Under the pieces are notes generated by a model. That model was not told the DNA's origin, did no database searches, and saw only the letters and a program-made list of their open reading frames with translations. A stretch of DNA of 64,000 nucleotides from Coriaria nepalensis (taxonomy: Eukaryota > Streptophyta > Magnoliopsida > Cucurbitales > Coriariaceae). The position numbers were made by a program, and so were the translations under genes. Numbering within the stretch: position 1 is the first letter of the stretch; every line of letters begins with the position of its first letter. The stretch covers positions 25,823,501-25,887,500 of the forward strand of contig CP114481.1 of NCBI GenBank assembly GCA_027186245.1, read 5' to 3'. Below, in pieces: positions 13,753-24,413 of the stretch.

Positions 13753-13888
13753 ATTTAAAGGCCGAATTTCGTTCGAAGCGATTTAGAATGATTTAATGAC
13801 TAAAAGAGACGCAATAATATGAATTTTAGGCTAAAAAAATGCATAGTTGCCTTCAATAGATCAATTACAAGTTATGCATGAAAGTCGT
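13753..13888. repeat. Monomer C (reference copy)
   Basis: This monomer is 135-136 bp, the shortest of the three. It begins GTTTAAAGGCCG (ATTTAAAGG in many copies) and ends GAAAGTCGT. Two major forms exist in the middle: GACGCAATAATATGACTTTAAGG and GACG-CAATAA-ATGAATTTTAGG, plus a GACGGAATAACATG form with TTAGGGTAAA. It carries the 17-bp CENP-B-box-like site and an A-tract of 6-8 A just before ATGCAT. Length changes in that tract (for example 31080-31110 and 31500-31530) account for units of 422-423 bp. Confidence 0.92.
13767..13783 (+). other. CENP-B-box-like 17-mer in monomer C (reference copy)
   Basis: The site reads TTTCGTTCGAAGCGATT. Against the mammalian CENP-B box consensus (YTTCGTTGGAARCGGGA) it matches 13 of 17 positions. 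Of the nine positions usually taken as essential (TTCG, A, CGGG) it keeps seven: TTCG, A and CG. It fails at the last two G positions. The same place occurs once per 421-bp unit, always in monomer C; A and B lack the second CpG, and A lacks the first. One copy, at 3664-3680, has TTGG instead of TTCG in the middle and so matches 14 of 17. The resemblance is seen; binding by a CENP-B-like or pogo-type protein is inference only. Confidence 0.35.
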
Positions 13889-15916
13889 GTCTTAAATACG
13901 AAAATAGAATTGGTTCGAAGTACTTTCAAACAATTTAATGAAATGAAAAGACTGAATGATATACTTTTTAAGGCTAAAATAATGCATTGTTGTCGTCAAT
14001 AAATTAATTGCAAGTTATGTAAGAAAATCATGTTTGAAAGGCGAAAATAGAATTCGTTCAACTTAATTTAGAATGATTTAATGACTGGATGAGACTCAAT
14101 GACAAGACTTTAAGGCGAAACAAATGCATTGTTGCCTTCAATAGATTAACTGCAAGTTATGCACGAAAGTCATGTTTAAAGGCCGAATTTCGTTCGAAGC
14201 GATTTAGAATGATTTAATGACTAAAAGAGACGCAATAACATGAATTTTAGGCTAAAAAAATGCATAGTTGCCTTCAATAGATCAATTACAAGTTATTTAT
14301 GAAAGTCATGTGTTAAATGCAAAAATATAATTGGTTCGAAGTGCTTTGCAACAATTTAATGAAATGAAAAGACTGAATGATATACTTTTTAAGGCTAAAA
14401 TAATGCATTGTTGTCGTCAATAAATTAATTGCAAGTTATGTAAGAGAATAATGTTTGAAAGGCGAAAATAGAATTCGTTCAACTTAATTTAGAATGATTT
14501 AATGACTCGATGAGACTCAATGACAAGACTTTAAGGCTAAACAAATGTATTGTTGCCTTCAATAGATTAACTGCAAGTTATGCACGAAAGTCATATTTAA
14601 AGGCCGAATTTCGTTCGAAGCGATTTAGAATGATTTAATGACTAAAAGAGACGCAATAACATGAATTTTAGGCTAAAAAAATGCATAGTTGCCTTCAATA
14701 GATCAATTACAAGTTATTTATGAAAGTCGTGTCTTAAATGCAAAAATATAATTGGTTCGAAGTGCTTTCAAACAATTTAATGAAATGAAAAGACTGAATG
14801 TTATACTTTTTAAGGCTAAAATAATGCATTGTTGTCGTCAATAAATTAATTGCAAGTTATGTAAGAAAATCATGTTTGAAAGGCGAAAATAGAATTCGTT
14901 CAACTTAATTTAGAATGATTTAATGACTCGATGAGACTCAATGACAAGACTTTAAGGCTAAACAAATGCATTGTTGCGTTCAATAGATTAACTGCAAGTT
15001 ATGCACGAAAGTCATATTTAAAGGCCGAATTTCGTTCGAAGCGATTTAGAATGATTTAATGACTAAAAGAGACGCAATAATATGAATTTTAGGCTAAAAA
15101 AATGCATAGTTGCCTTCAATAGATCAATTACAAGTTATGCATGAAAGTCGTGTCTTAAATACGAAAATAGAATTGGTTCGAAGTGCTTTCAAACAATTTA
15201 ATGAAATGAAAAGACTGAATGTTATACTTTTTAAGGCTAAAATAATGCATTGTTGTCGTCAATAAATTAATTGCAAGTTATGTAAGAAAATCATGTTTGA
15301 AAGGCGAAAATAGAATTCGTTCAACTTAATTTAGAATGATTTAATTACTGGATGAGACTCGATGACATGACTTTAAGGCTAAACAAATGCATTGTTGCCT
15401 TCAATAGATTAACTGCAAGTTATGCACGAAAGTCATGTTTAAAGGCCGAATTTCGTTCGAAGCGATTTAGAATGATTTAATGACTAAAAGAGACGCAATA
15501 ATATGACTTTAAGGCTAAAAAAATGCATAGTTGCCTTCAATAGATCAATTACAAGTTATTTATGAAAGTCGTGTCTTAAATGCAAAAATATAATTGGTTC
15601 GAAGTGCTTTCAAACAATTTAATGAAATGAAAAGACTGAATGTTATACTTTTTAAGGCTAAAATAATGCATTGTTGTCGTCAATAAATTAATTGCAAGTT
15701 ATGTAAGAAAATCATGTTTGAAAGGCGAAAATAGAATTCGTTCAACTTAATTTAGAATGATTTAATGACTCGATGAGACTCGATGACAAGACTTTAAGGC
15801 TAAACAAATGCATTGTTGCCTTCAATAGATTAACTGCAACTTATGCACGAAAGTCATGTTTAAAGGCCGAATTTCGTTCGAAGCGATTTAGAATGATTTA
15901 ATGACTAAAAGAGACG

Positions 15917-16063
15917 GAATAACATGAATTTTAGGGTAAAAAAATGCATACTTGCCTTCAATAGATCAATTACAAGTTATTTATGAAAGTCGTGTCTTAA
16001 ATGCAAAAATATAATTGGTTCGAAGTGCTTTCAAACAATTTAATGAAATGAAAAGACTGAATG
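15917..16063. repeat. One-monomer conversion patch inside copy two of the 10-unit repeat
   Basis: In this stretch of about 147 bp, copy two differs at linked sites from copy one (11707-11853): GACGGAAT for GACGCAAT, TTAGGGTAAA for the AAGGCTAAA form, GCATACTTGCC for GCATAGTTGCC, AAATGCAAAAATATAATT for AAATACAAAAATAGAATT, AAGTGCTTT for AAGTACTTT and TGTTATA for TGATATA. Sequence on both sides matches copy one again. The patch resembles the C/A junctions near 12547 and 16757. Gene conversion or a double exchange is the simplest explanation. Confidence 0.65.
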
Positions 16064-19000
16064 TTATACTTTTTAAGGCTAAAATAATGCATTGTTGTCG
16101 TCAATAAATTAATTGCAAGTTATGTAAGAGAATCATGTTTGAAAGGCGAAAATAGAATTCGTTCAACTTAATTTAGAATGATTTAATGACTCGATGAGAC
16201 TCAATGACAAGACTTTAAGGCTAAACAAATGCATTGTTGCCTTCAATAGATTAACTGCAAGTTATGCACGAAAGTCATATTTAAAGGCCGAATTTCGTTC
16301 GAAGCGATTTAGAATGATTTAACGACTAAAAGAGACCCAATAATATGAATTTTAGGCTAAAAAAATGCATAGTTGCCTTCAATAGATCAATTACAAGTTA
16401 TGCATGAAAGTCGTGTCTTAAATACGAAAATAGAATTGGTTCGAAGTGCTTTCAAACAATTTAATGAAATGAAAAGACTGAATGTTATACTTTTTAAGGC
16501 TAAAATAATGCATTGTTGTCGTCAATAAATTAATTGCAAGTTATGTAAGAAAATCATGTTTGAAAGGCGAAAATAGAATTCGTTCAACTTAATTTAGAAT
16601 GATTTAATGACTCGATGAGACTCAATGACAAGACTTTACGGCTAAACAAATGCATTGTTGCCTTCAATAGATTAACTGCAAGTTATGCACGAAAGTCATG
16701 TTTAAAGGCCGAATTTCGTTCGAAGCGATTTAGAATGATTTAATGACTAAAAGAGACGGAATAACATGAATTTTAGGGTAAAAAAATGCATACTTGCCTT
16801 CAATAGATCAATTACAAGTTATTTATGAAAGTCGTGTCTTAAATGCAAAAATATAATTGGTTCGAAGTGCTTTCAAACAATTTAATGAAATGAAAAGACT
16901 GAATGTTATACTTTTTAAGGCTAAAATAATGCATTGTTGTCGTCAATAAATTAATTGCAAGTTATGTAAGAAAATCATGTTTGAAAGGCGAAAATAGAAT
17001 TCGTTCAACTTAATTTAGAATGATTTAATGACTCGATGAGACTCAATGACAAGACTTTAAGGCTAAACAAATGCATTGTTGCCTTCAATAGATTAACTGC
17101 AAGTTATGCACGAAAGTCATGTTTAAAGGCCGAATTTCGTTCGAAGCGATTTAGAATGATTTAATGACTAAAAGAGACGCAATAATATGACTTTAAGGCT
17201 AAAAAAATGCATAGTTGCCTTCAATAGATCAATTACAAGTTATGCATGAAAGTCGTGTCTTAAATACAAAAATAGAATTGGTTCGAAGTACTTTCAAACA
17301 ATTTAATGAAATGAAAAGACTGAATGATATACTTTTTAAGGCTAAAATAATGCATTGTTGTCGTCAATAAATTAATTGCAAGTTATGTAAGAGAATCATG
17401 TTTGAAAGGCGACAATAGAATTCGTTCAACTTAATTTAGAATGATTTAATGACTCGATGAGACTCAATGACAAGACTTTAAGGCTAAACAAATGCATTGT
17501 TGCCTTCAATAGATTAACTGCAAGTTATGCACGAAAGTCATATTTAAAGGCCGAATTTCGTTCGAAGCGATTTAGAATGATTTAACGACTAAAAGAGACC
17601 CAATAATATGAATTTTAGGCTAAAAAAATGCATAGTTGCCTTCAATAGATCAATTACAAGTTATGCATGAAAGTCGTGTCTTAAATACGAAAATAGAATT
17701 GGTTCGAAGTGCTTTCAAACAATTTAATGAAATGAAAAGACTGAATGTTATACTTTTTAAGGCTAAAATAATGCATTGTTGTCGTCAATAAATTAATTGC
17801 AAGTTATGTAAGAAAATCATGTTTGAAAGGCGAAAATAGAATTCGTTCAACTTAATTTAGAATGATTTAATGACTCGATGAGACTCAATGACAAGACTTT
17901 ACGGCTAAACAAATGCATTGTTGCCTTCAATAGATTAACTGCAAGTTATGCACGAAAGTCATGTTTAAAGGCCGAATTTCGTTCGAAGCGATTTAGAATG
18001 ATTTAATGACTAAAAGAGACGGAATAACATGAATTTTAGGGTAAAAAAATGCATACTTGCCTTCAATAGATCAATTACAAGTTATTTATGAAAGTCGTGT
18101 CTTAAATGCAAAAATATAATTGGTTCGAAGTGCTTTCAAACAATTTAATGAAATGAAAAGACTGAATGTTATACTTTTTAAGGCTAAAATAATGCATTGT
18201 TGTCGTCAATAAATTAATTGCAAGTTATGTAAGAAAATCATGTTTGAAAGGCGAAAATAGAATTCGTTCAACTTAATTTAGAATGATTTAATGACTCGAT
18301 GAGACTCAATGACAAGACTTTAAGGCTAAACAAATGCATTGTTGCCTTCAATAGATTAACTGCAAGTTATGCACGAAAGTCATGTTTAAAGGCCGAATTT
18401 CGTTCGAAGCGATTTAGAATGATTTAATGACTAAAAGAGACGCAATAATATGACTTTAAGGCTAAAAAAATGCATAGTTGCCTTCAATAGATCAATTACA
18501 AGTTATGCATGAAAGTCGTGTCTTAAATACAAAAATAGAATTGGTTCGAAGTACTTTCAAACAATTTAATGAAATGAAAAGACTGAATGATATACTTTTT
18601 AAGGCTAAAATAATGCATTGTTGTCGTCAATAAATTAATTGCAAGTTATGTAAGAGAATCATGTTTGAAAGGCGAAAATAGAATTCGTTCAACTTAATTT
18701 AGAATGATTTAATGACTCGATGAGACTCAATGACAAGACTTTAAGGCTAAACAAATGCATTGTTGCCTTCAATAGATTAACTGCAAGTTATGCACGAAAG
18801 TCATATTTAAAGGCCGAATTTCGTTCGAAGCGATTTAGAATGATTTAACGACTAAAAGAGACCCAATAATATGAATTTTAGGCTAAAAAAATGCATAGTT
18901 GCCTTCAATAGATCAATTACAAGTTATGCATGAAAGTCGTGTCTTAAATACGAAAATAGAATTGGTTCGAAGTGCTTTCAAACAATTTAATGAAATGAAA

Positions 19001-19782
19001 AGACTGAATGTTATACTTTTTAAGGCTAAAATAATGCATTGTTGTCGTCAATAAATTAATTGCAAGTTATGTAAGAAAATCATGTTTGAAAGGCGAAAAT
19101 AGAATTCGTTCAACTTAATTTAGAATGATTTAATGACTCGATGAGACTCAATGACAAGACTTTACGGCTAAACAAATGCATTGTTGCCTTCAATAGATTA
19201 ACTGCAAGTTATGCACGAAAGTCATGTTTAAAGGCCGAATTTCGTTCGAAGCGATTTAGAATGATTTAATGACTAAAAGAGACGGAATAACATGAATTTT
19301 AGGGTAAAAAAATGCATACTTGCCTTCAATAGATCAATTACAAGTTATTTATGAAAGTCGTGTCTTAAATGCAAAAATATAATTGGTTCGAAGTGCTTTC
19401 AAACAATTTAATGAAATGAAAAGACTGAATGTTATACTTTTTAAGGCTAAAATAATGCATTGTTGTCGTCAATAAATTAATTGCAAGTTATGTAAGAAAA
19501 TCATGTTTGAAAGGCGAAAATAGAATTCGTTCAACTTAATTTAGAATGATTTAATGACTCGATGAGACTCAATGACAAGACTTTAAGGCTAAACAAATGC
19601 ATTGTTGCCTTCAATAGATTAACTGCAAGTTATGCACGAAAGTCATGTTTAAAGGCCGAATTTCGTTCGAAGCGATTTAGAATGATTTAATGACTAAAAG
19701 AGACGCAATAATATGACTTTAAGGCTAAAAAAATGCATAGTTGCCTTAAATAGATCAATTACAAGTTATGCATGAAAGTCGT
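15994..19782. repeat. Three copies of a 3-unit repeat (1263 bp)
   Basis: The copies are 15994-17256, 17257-18519 and 18520-19782. AACGACTAAAAGAGACCC recurs near 16322, 17586 and 18848, and ACTTTACGGC at 16633, 17896 and 19159 (steps of 1263). GCATACTTGCC follows in each. The first copy overlaps the end of the 10-unit repeat, so it was probably the source. The first unit of the first copy begins within the conversion patch and has AAATGC where the other two have AAATAC. Confidence 0.88.
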
Positions 19783-22700
19783 GTCTTAAATACAAAAATA
19801 GAATTGGTTCGAAGTACTTTCAAACAATTTAATGAAATGAAAAGACTGAATGATATACTTTTTAAGGCTAAAATAATGCATTGTTGTCGTCAATAAATTA
19901 ATTGCAAGTTATGTAAGAAAATCATGTTTGAAAGGCGAAAATAGAATTCGTTCAACTTAATTTAGAATGATTTAATTACTGGATGAGACTCGATGACATG
20001 ACTTTAAGGCTAAACAAATGCATTGTTGCCTTCAATAGATTAACTGCAAGTTATGCACGAAAGTCATGTTTAAAGGCCGAATTTCGTTCGAAGCGATTTA
20101 GAATGATTTAATGACTAAAAGAGACGCAATAATATGACTTTAAGGCTAAAAAAATGCATAGTTGCCTTCAATAGATCAATTACAAGTTATTTATGAAAGT
20201 CGTGTCTTAAATGCAAAAATATAATTGGTTCGAAGTACTTTCAAACAATTTAATGAAATGAAAAGACTGAATGTTATACTTTTTAAGGCTAAAATAATGC
20301 ATTGTTGTCGTCAATAAATTAATTGCAAGTTATGTAAGAAAATCATGTTTGAAAGGCGAAAATAGAATTCGTTCAACTTAATTTAGAATGATTTAATGAC
20401 TCGATGAGACTCGATGACAAGACTTTAAGGCTAAACAAATGCATTGTTGCCTTCAATAGATTAACTGCAACTTATGCACGAAAGTCATGTTTAAAGGCCG
20501 AATTTCGTTCGAAGCGATTTAGAATGATTTAATGACTAAAAGAGACGCAATAATATGACTTTAAGGCTAAAAAAATGCATAGTTGCCTTCAATAGATCAA
20601 TTACAAGTTATGCATGAAAGTCGTGTCTTAAATACAAAAATAGAATTGGTTCGAAGTACTTTCAAACAATTTAATGAAATGAAAAGACTGAATGATATAC
20701 TTTTTAAGGCTAAAATAATGCATTGTTGTCGTCAATAAATTAATTGCAAGTTATGTAAGAGAATCATGTTTGAAAGGCGAAAATAGAATTCGTTCAACTT
20801 AATTTAGAATGATTTAATGACTCGATGAGACTCAATGACAAGACTTTAAGGCTAAACAAATGCATTGTTGCCTTCAATAGATTAACTGCAAGTTATGCAC
20901 GAAAGTAATATTTAAAGGCCGAATTTTGTTCGAAGCGATTTAGAATGATTTAACGACTAAAAGAGACGCAATAATATGAATTTTAGGCTAAAAAAATGCA
21001 TAGTTGCCTTCAATAGATCAATTACAAGTTATGCATGAAAGTCGTGTCTTAAATACGAAAATAGAATTGGTTCGAAGTGCTTTCAAACAATTTAATGAAA
21101 TGAAAAGACTGAATGTTATACTTTTTAAGGCTAAAATAATGCATTGTTGTCGTCAATAAATTAATTGCAAGTTATGTAAGAAAATCATGTTTGAAAGGCG
21201 AAAATAGAATTCGTTCAACTTAATTTAGAATGATTTAATGACTCGATGAGACTCAATGACAAGACTTTACGGCTAAACAAATGCATTGTTGCCTTCAATA
21301 GATTAACTGCAAGTTATGCACGAAAGTCATGTTTAAAGGCCGAATTTCGTTCGAAGCGATTTAGAATGATTTAATGACTAAAAGAGACGGAATAACATGA
21401 ATTTTAGGGTAAAAAAATGCATACTTGCCTTCAATAGATCAATTACAAGTTATTTATGAAAGTCGTGTCTTAAATGCAAAAATATAATTGGTTCGAAGTG
21501 CTTTCAAACAATTTAATGAAATGAAAAGACTGAATGTTATACTTTTTAAGGCTAAAATAATGCATTGTTGTCGTCAATAAATTAATTGCAAGTTATGTAA
21601 GAAAATCATGTTTGAAAGGCGAAAATAGAATTCGTTCAACTTAATTTAGAATGATTTAATGACTCGATGAGACTCAATGACAAGACTTTAAGGCTAAACA
21701 AATGCATTGTTGCCTTCAATAGATTAACTGCAAGTTATGCACGAAAGTCATGTTTAAAGGCCGAATTTCGTTCGAAGCGATTTAGAATGATTTAATGACT
21801 AAAAGAGACGCAATAATATGACTTTAAGGCTAAAAAAATGCATAGTTGCCTTAAATAGATCAATTACAAGTTATGCATGAAAGTCGTGTCTTAAATACAA
21901 AAATAGAATTGGTTCGAAGTACTTTCAAACAATTTAATGAAATGAAAAGACTGAATGATATACTTTTTAAGGCTAAAAGAATGCATTGTTGTCGTCAATA
22001 AATTAATTGCAAGTTATGTAAGAAAATCATGTTTGAAAGGCGAAAATAGAATTCGTTCAACTTAATTTAGAATGATTTAATTACTGGATGAGACTCGATG
22101 ACATGACTTTAAGGCTAAACAAATGCATTGTTGCCTTCAATAGATTAACTGCAAGTTATGCACGAAAGTCATGTTTAAAGGCCGAATTTCGTTCGAAGCG
22201 ATTTAGAATGATTTAATGACTAAAAGAGACGCAATAATATGACTTTAAGGCTAAAAAAATGCATAGTTGCCTTCAATAGATCAATTACAAGTTATTTATG
22301 AAAGTCGTGTCTTAAATGCAAAAATATAATTGGTTCGAAGTGCTTTCAAACAATTTAATGAAATGAAAAGACTGAATGTTATACTTTTTAAGGCTAAAAT
22401 AATGCATTGTTGTCGTCAATAAATTAATTGCAAGTTATGTAAGAAAATCATGTTTGAAAGGCGAAAATAGAATTCGTTCAACTTAATTTAGAATGATTTA
22501 ATGACTCGATGAGACTCAATGACAAGACTTTAAGGCTAAACAAATGCATTGTTGCCTTCAATAGATTAACTGCAACTTATGCACGAAAGTCATGTTTAAA
22601 GGCCGAATTTCGTTCGAAGCGATTTAGAATGATTTAATGACTAAAAGAGACGCAATAATATGACTTTAAGGCTAAAAAAATGCATAGTTGCCTTCAATAG

Positions 22701-24413
22701 ATCAATTACAAGTTATGCATGAAAGTCGTGTCTTAAATACAAAAATAGAATTGGTTCGAAGTACTTTCAAACAATTTAATGAAATGAAAAGACTGAATGA
22801 TATACTTTTTAAGGCTAAAATAATGCATTGTTGTCGTCAATAAATTAATTGCAAGTTATGTAAGAGAATCATGTTTGAAAGGCGAAAATAGAATTCGTTC
22901 AACTTAATTTAGAATGATTTAATGACTCGATGAGACTCAATGACAAGACTTTAAGGCTAAACAAATGCATTGTTGCCTTCAATAGATTAACTGCAAGTTA
23001 TGCACGAAAGTCATATTTAAAGGCCGAATTTCGTTCGAAGCGATTTTGAATGATTTAATGACTAAAAGAGACGCAATAATATGAATTTTAGGCTAAAAAA
23101 ATGCATAGTTGCCTTCAATAGATCAATTACAAGTTATGCATGAAAGTCGTGTCTTAAATACGAAAATAGAATTGGTTCGAAGTGCTTTCAAACAATTTAA
23201 TGAAATGAAAAGACTGAATGTTATACTTTTTAAGGCTAAAATAATGCATTGTTGTCGTCAATAAATTAATTGCAAGTTATGTAAGAAAATCATGTTTGAA
23301 AGGCGAAAATAGAATTCGTTCAACTTAATTTAGAATGATTTAATGACTCGATGAGACTCAATGACAAGACTTTAAGGCTAAACAAATGCATTGTTGCCTT
23401 CAATAGATTAACTGCAAGTTATGCACGAAAGTCATGTTTAAAGGCCGAATTTCGTTCGAAGCGATTTAGAATGATTTAATGACTAAAAGAGACGGAATAA
23501 CATGAATTTTAGGGTAAAAAAATGCATAGTTGCCTTCAATAGATCAATTACAGGTTATTTATGAAAGTCGTGTCTTAAATGCAAAAATATAATTGGTTCG
23601 AAGTGCTTTCAAACAATTTAATGAAATGAAAAGACTGAATGTTATACTTTTTAAGGCTAAAATAATGCATTGTTGTCGTCAATAAATTAATTGCAAGTTA
23701 TGTAAGAAAATCATGTTTGAAAGGCGAAAATAGAATTCGTTCAACTTAATTTAGAATGATTTAATGACTCGATGAGACTCAATGACAAGACTTTAAGGCT
23801 AAACAAATGCATTGTTGCCTTCAATAGATTAACTGCAAGTTATGCACGAAAGTCATGTTTAAAGGCCGAATTTCGTTCGAAGCGATTTAGAGTGATTTAA
23901 TGACTAAAAGAGACGCAATAATATGACTTTAAGGCTAAAAAAATGCATAGTTGCCTTCAATAGATCAATTACAAGTTATGCATGAAAGTCGTGTCTTAAA
24001 TACAAAAATAGAATTGCTTCGAAGTACTTTCAAACAATTTAATGAAATGAAAAGACTGAATGATATACTTTTTAAGGCTAAAATAATGCATTGTTGTCGT
24101 CAATAAATTAATTGCAAGTTATGTAAGAAAATCATGTTTGAAAGGCGAAAATAGAATTCGTTCAACTTAATTTAGAATGATTTAATTACTGGATGAGACT
24201 CGATGACATGACTTTAAGGCTAAACAAATGCATTGTTGCCTTCAATACATTAACTGCAAGTTATGCACGAAAGTCATGTTTAAAGGCCGAATTTCGTTCG
24301 AAGCGATTTAGAATGATTTAATGACTAAAAGAGACGCAATAATATGACTTTAAGGCTAAAAAAATGCAGAGTTGCCTTCAATAGATCAATTACAAGTTAT
24401 TCATGAAAGTCGT
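19362..24413. repeat. 5-unit repeat (2105 bp), two full copies and part of a third
   Basis: Copies are 19362-21466 and 21467-23571, then two further units to 24413. AATTACTGGATGAG recurs at 19974, 22079 and 24184 (steps of 2105). ACTTTACGGC at 19159 recurs at 21264 (2105). TTGCCTTAAATAG occurs near 19741 and 21847. GCAACTTATGC occurs near 20468 and 22574. The repeat contains the last two units of the neighbouring 3-unit block, showing that it was built on top of that block. Later copies carry private changes (AGAGTGATTTAATG near 23888, TTACAGGTTATT near 23548). Confidence 0.87.

Larger units (their letters stand above)
13468..13888. repeat. Representative 421-bp unit (A-B-C)
   Basis: This is a typical complete unit, chosen as reference: monomer A 13468-13610 (143 bp), B 13611-13752 (142 bp), C 13753-13888 (136 bp). 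The three share a 3' half of about 65 bp with the order GGCTAAA, ATGCAT, GTTGCCTTCAATAGAT-like, CAAGTTATG, GAAAGTCAT. Their 5' halves differ: A has the run TTGGTTCGAAGTGC, B has the EcoRI site GAATTC, and C has TTTCGTTCGAAGCGATT. C is about 7 bp shorter than B because of a deletion in its left half. Since A, B and C are clearly related, the trimer arose by divergence of an older 140-bp satellite that then became homogenised three at a time. Confidence 0.93.
8456..16875. repeat. Tandem pair of 10-unit repeats (4210 bp each)
   Basis: Copy one is about 8456-12665 and copy two about 12666-16875. Rare variants recur at exactly 4210 bp: GAGATTC 8550/12760, AAAGGTAGAATTTC 8705/12915, TTAGAGAATC 9391/13601, AATTACTGG 11133/15343, ACTTTACGGC 12423/16633. 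GTTGCGTTC near 10767/14977 and GCAACTTATGC near 11628/15838 also repeat. The left break falls in monomer A between GCTTTGAAAC (first copy only) and the next shared variant; the right break is also in monomer A, so unit phase is preserved. One patch (15917-16063) does not match its partner. Confidence 0.9.
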
